Positions 61,574-64,000 of a stretch of 64,000 nucleotides of DNA are shown in pieces. The stretch's first letter is position 1, and each line of letters opens with the position of its first letter. This DNA is from Stappia stellulata (lineage in GTDB: Bacteria > Pseudomonadota > Alphaproteobacteria > Rhizobiales > Stappiaceae): assembly GCF_020176715.1 (NCBI RefSeq), contig NZ_JAIVMF010000009.1, positions 1 through 64,000 of the forward strand, written 5' to 3'. The notes under the pieces are model-generated. The model ran no database searches. It saw only the letters and a list, made by a program, of their open reading frames with translations, and was not told where the DNA came from. A program made the translations under genes and the position numbers.

Positions 61574-62428
61574 TCACTGTTTTCGCGAATAGAGGGAAAT
61601 CACCAGCCCAGAGGCAAGAATGCAGAAAATGCCGATTACATCGACGCTTCCGGGAATTTCCGAAAAGGCGAAGTATCCGATGAAGAAGGCGCTGATCAGT
61701 TCCAGATAGGCCAGCGGGGAGATCACCGAGGCCTCCGCGTGGCGGAAAGCGGCAATCACCATGAAATGGCAGGCAGTGGAGACAAGACCCATCGCCGCAA
61801 CCAGCAGCAACTCGGATGCGGAGAACCAGGACCACGTGGCAATGGCAAAGGGTGTGAGCAGAAGCGTCCCGACACAGACCTGGAAATAGAGCGCGACCAT
61901 AGGCGGGGCGGTGGTCGCCGCCGCCCGCGTCGCGATCAGATAGCCGCCGAAGAGCAACCCGCTGATCACCGCCAGCAGGGAGCCAAACTCGACCTCGACC
62001 CCCGGCTTGATGATCAGCAACGCGCCGATCACTCCGAGACCGCCGCCGATCAGACGGTTCGGCGTCAGGCGTTCGCGGAGAAAGATCACCGAAAGCACCG
62101 ATGCGATGATCGGCCCGACGAAATAGCCGCCGAGGCCGGTGGCAAGCGGAATCTCAACGATTGCAAAGAGGAATGTCGTCATTGCGCCGACGATGAACAC
62201 GGTGCGAACCGTGTTGGCGAGTGCCCCCTTGCCCAGATCGCGCAGGTTTCCGCCCTGGCCGAAAAACAGCACGGAGACGATCAGCGCTGAGCCGAAATAG
62301 CGCGACCAGGCCACCAGGAACGGCGAGTGCTCGGCGCTCAGGTGTTTGGCAATCCCGTCGACAAAGGGAACGGCGAGCGATGCGGCGGCCATCAGGCCAA
62401 TGCCGACAAGGGGAGTTGCAGGCCTCAT
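61574..62428 (-). CDS. EamA/DMT-superfamily transporter
   Basis: A 284-residue exporter with ten membrane segments in two EamA repeats (about 8-135 and 148-280). LATGLGGYFVGPIIASVLS and VISPLAYLELISAFFIGYF lie at equivalent ends of the repeats. The substrate (amino acid, riboflavin or other metabolite) cannot be predicted. Its own terminator is not obvious. Confidence 0.88.
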   Translation of the reverse strand: MRPATPLVGIGLMAAASLAVPFVDGIAKHLSAEHSPFLVAWSRYFGSALIVSVLFFGQGGNLRDLGKGALANTVRTVFIVGAMTTFLFAIVEIPLATGLGGYFVGPIIASVLSVIFLRERLTPNRLIGGGLGVIGALLIIKPGVEVEFGSLLAVISGLLFGGYLIATRAAATTAPPMVALYFQVCVGTLLLTPFAIATWSWFSASELLLVAAMGLVSTACHFMVIAAFRHAEASVISPLAYLELISAFFIGYFAFSEIPGSVDVIGIFCILASGLVISLYSRKQ

Positions 62429-62771
62429 TCAGGTCTCCGGAACGGAATAATCTAAAGGTGAAAAAAATGAAATCACACGCCCTGATGCGCATTGCCGGAC
62501 CCTAGCGGGCCAGGACTGAGCCGTCCAGATCGATCGGCGCCTTTGGCCGGCGGCACGGCCGGGACTGGCAGCTTCAAGCGGCCGGAGCCAGCCTCCCGGG
62601 CGCCCCGTGCTGCGGCGCGGAAAATTCAGGCGATCCGCATTGACAATCTTCGGTTTTAAAATATGCTTACCTACAACCAATTAATATTATCATCATTAAT
62701 AATAATACGTTTTTTGACTTCGAGACACTCTAACAAGTGACACCCAGGACGCCGAGGTTTGTCTTTTGCAA
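62429..62771. other. 343-base divergent intergenic region
   Basis: The region between the EamA gene and the aminotransferase gene. The part at 62640-62750 is much richer in A and T (for example TTAATATTATCATCATTAAT) than the rest of the window and probably holds the promoters of both genes. No gene, repeat or clear operator was found. Confidence 0.5.
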
Positions 62772-64000
62772 ATGGACGCTCAATCGACCAGGACGCCGGC
62801 GGGCCGTGTGCTCGACGCGCGTCCCGTTACCCCGCCGCCACTCGGCCCGTCACGGAAGATAGATGTGGATCTGGCGCGGGCAAGGACGCCCGGCCTTGCC
62901 AACATCACCCATCTCAACAACGCCGGCGCCGCCCTGATGTCGGAGCGGGTGCTGAACACCGCGATCGAGCACCTGCGGCTTGAAGCGGTCGTCGGCGGCT
63001 ATGAGGCGGCCGACCGGGCGCAGGCGCGCATGTTCGCCGTCTATCGCTCCACCGCCGCCCTTCTCGGCTGCGCGCCGGACGAAATCGCGATCATGGAAAA
63101 CGCCTCGCGGGCCTGGGCGCTGTTCTTTGCCAGTCTCGACCTGGCACCCGGCGATGTCGTGGTGACGACCGAGGGGGAATATGCAAGCAACTTCATGTCG
63201 ATGCTTCAGGCCCGGCGGCGCTGTGGCATCGAGATCGAGGTCATCGCGCCGGGCCCGGACGGCACGGCGGACGCCGACGCGCTGCGCAAGCTGATCGACC
63301 GTCACGGCCGGCGCATCCGGCTGGTGTCGCTCACCCATGTCGCGACCAACAACGGCGCGATCTCTCCGGTCGAGACCTTGTCGCGGATCGTGCGCGAGGC
63401 GCGCGGCTCCGGCGCGCTCGCCCCCAATGCGCTGGTTGCGGTGGATGCCTGCCAGACGGTCGGGCAAATGGACGTCAACGTCGATGCGCTCGGCTGCGAC
63501 ATGCTGACGGCGACGAGCCGCAAGTTCCTGCGCGGCCCGCGCGGGGTCGGCATTCTCTATGTGCGACGCGCGCAACCGGGCCTGGCAGCGGCAGTGGAGC
63601 CGCGGATTCTCGACATGCGCAGCGGCTTCTGGAGCGGCAGCGACGAATACCGCATCTATGCCGAGGCCGAACGGTTCGAGACCTGGGACAAATGCGTTGC
63701 CTCGAAGCTTGCCTTCGGCGCGGCCGTCGACGAGGCCCTGGACTGGGGGCTCGATGCCATCGAGGCGTCGATCGGCGCGCTGTCGGCGGTGCTGCGCGAG
63801 ATGCTCGCCGACCTGCCGGGCGTGCGCCTGTGCGACACCGGTTCGCGGCAATGCGGGACCGTGACCTTCGACCTCGACCGGGGCTCGCCCTATGCGCTGG
63901 TCTCTCATCTGCGCGAACGGACCATCAACATCGGCGTCTCGGATCGCGACCTGGTGCGCCTCGACATGGACCGCCGCAACCTGGAAGCCGTCGCCCGCTG
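62772..64000 (+). CDS. Class V aminotransferase (cysteine desulfurase-like), truncated by the window edge
   Basis: At least 409 residues of a PLP-dependent fold-type I enzyme; the frame is still open at base 64000. THLNNAGAALMSERVL near residue 45, ENASRAWALFFASLDL, VAVDACQTVGQMDVNVDALG and the PLP-lysine motif ATSRKFLRGPRGVGILYV are all visible. It resembles NifS/EgtE-type or selenocysteine lyase-like enzymes, but the substrate is not clear. The ATG at 62772 lacks a good ribosome site, so the start is tentative. Confidence 0.85.
   Translation, partial: MDAQSTRTPAGRVLDARPVTPPPLGPSRKIDVDLARARTPGLANITHLNNAGAALMSERVLNTAIEHLRLEAVVGGYEAADRAQARMFAVYRSTAALLGCAPDEIAIMENASRAWALFFASLDLAPGDVVVTTEGEYASNFMSMLQARRRCGIEIEVIAPGPDGTADADALRKLIDRHGRRIRLVSLTHVATNNGAISPVETLSRIVREARGSGALAPNALVAVDACQTVGQMDVNVDALGCDMLTATSRKFLRGPRGVGILYVRRAQPGLAAAVEPRILDMRSGFWSGSDEYRIYAEAERFETWDKCVASKLAFGAAVDEALDWGLDAIEASIGALSAVLREMLADLPGVRLCDTGSRQCGTVTFDLDRGSPYALVSHLRERTINIGVSDRDLVRLDMDRRNLEAVAR

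Overview
The window is 64 kb of GC-rich chromosome from an alphaproteobacterium, most likely order Hyphomicrobiales (Rhizobiales), possibly a marine Stappia/Roseibium-like lineage. The basis is gene content and order: the chain usp-nfuA-tsaB-rimI-fur/mur-plsC-miaB-phoH-ybeY-corC-lnt-praR-metK-trmB-rimP-nusA-ylxR-infB-rbfA-truB-rpsO-pnp, a Mur-type Fur without CxxC pairs, a short dPGM, and ubiquitin-type sdhCDAB. The taxonomic name is inference; no rRNA or tRNA gene was found to test it.

Layout. 1-0.25 kb: the C-terminal end of a probable transposase, then back-to-back terminators. 0.25-4.6 kb: a minus-strand succinate dehydrogenase operon with an FkbM-type methyltransferase gene between sdhA and sdhB. 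4.8-8.8 kb: membrane protein, NADH pyrophosphatase, HIT protein, acyl-CoA synthetase. 8.8-13.3 kb: the 4.5S SRP RNA, dnaX-ybaB-recR and a lytic transglycosylase. 13.3-23.5 kb: a BCCT transporter with a 39-residue partner, then a Yej-type peptide ABC transporter operon (two tandem binding proteins, two permeases, double ATPase) with a VapBC-like toxin-antitoxin pair between permease and ATPase. 23.7-30.9 kb: CHASE-GGDEF diguanylate cyclase, a long noncoding gap with a REP-like palindrome, cytochrome c, kdsB, pheA, a PfkB kinase, gpmA and dapB.

31.1-35.0 kb is the most interesting locus: two translationally coupled genes. The first encodes a clear LuxP homologue in which every autoinducer-2 contact residue I can recall from Vibrio LuxP is kept. 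The second is a LuxQ-like membrane sensor whose kinase half is replaced by PAS-GGDEF-EAL. This predicts direct control of cyclic-di-GMP by AI-2. No luxS lies in the window.

35.2-45.4 kb is the minus-strand transcription/translation operon rimP-nusA-ylxR-infB-rbfA-truB-rpsO-pnp. It starts with a good promoter followed closely by an intrinsic terminator (a rimP-leader attenuator), and has a long stem-loop in the pnp leader. 45.4-57.6 kb is the metK/lnt/miaB/fur/tsaB/nfuA cluster. 57.9-61.4 kb holds a universal stress protein and hslV/hslU, with a polytopic membrane protein gene translationally coupled between the two. The window closes with an EamA exporter and a class V aminotransferase cut by the right edge. 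No CRISPR array, tRNA, rRNA or intact mobile element was seen.
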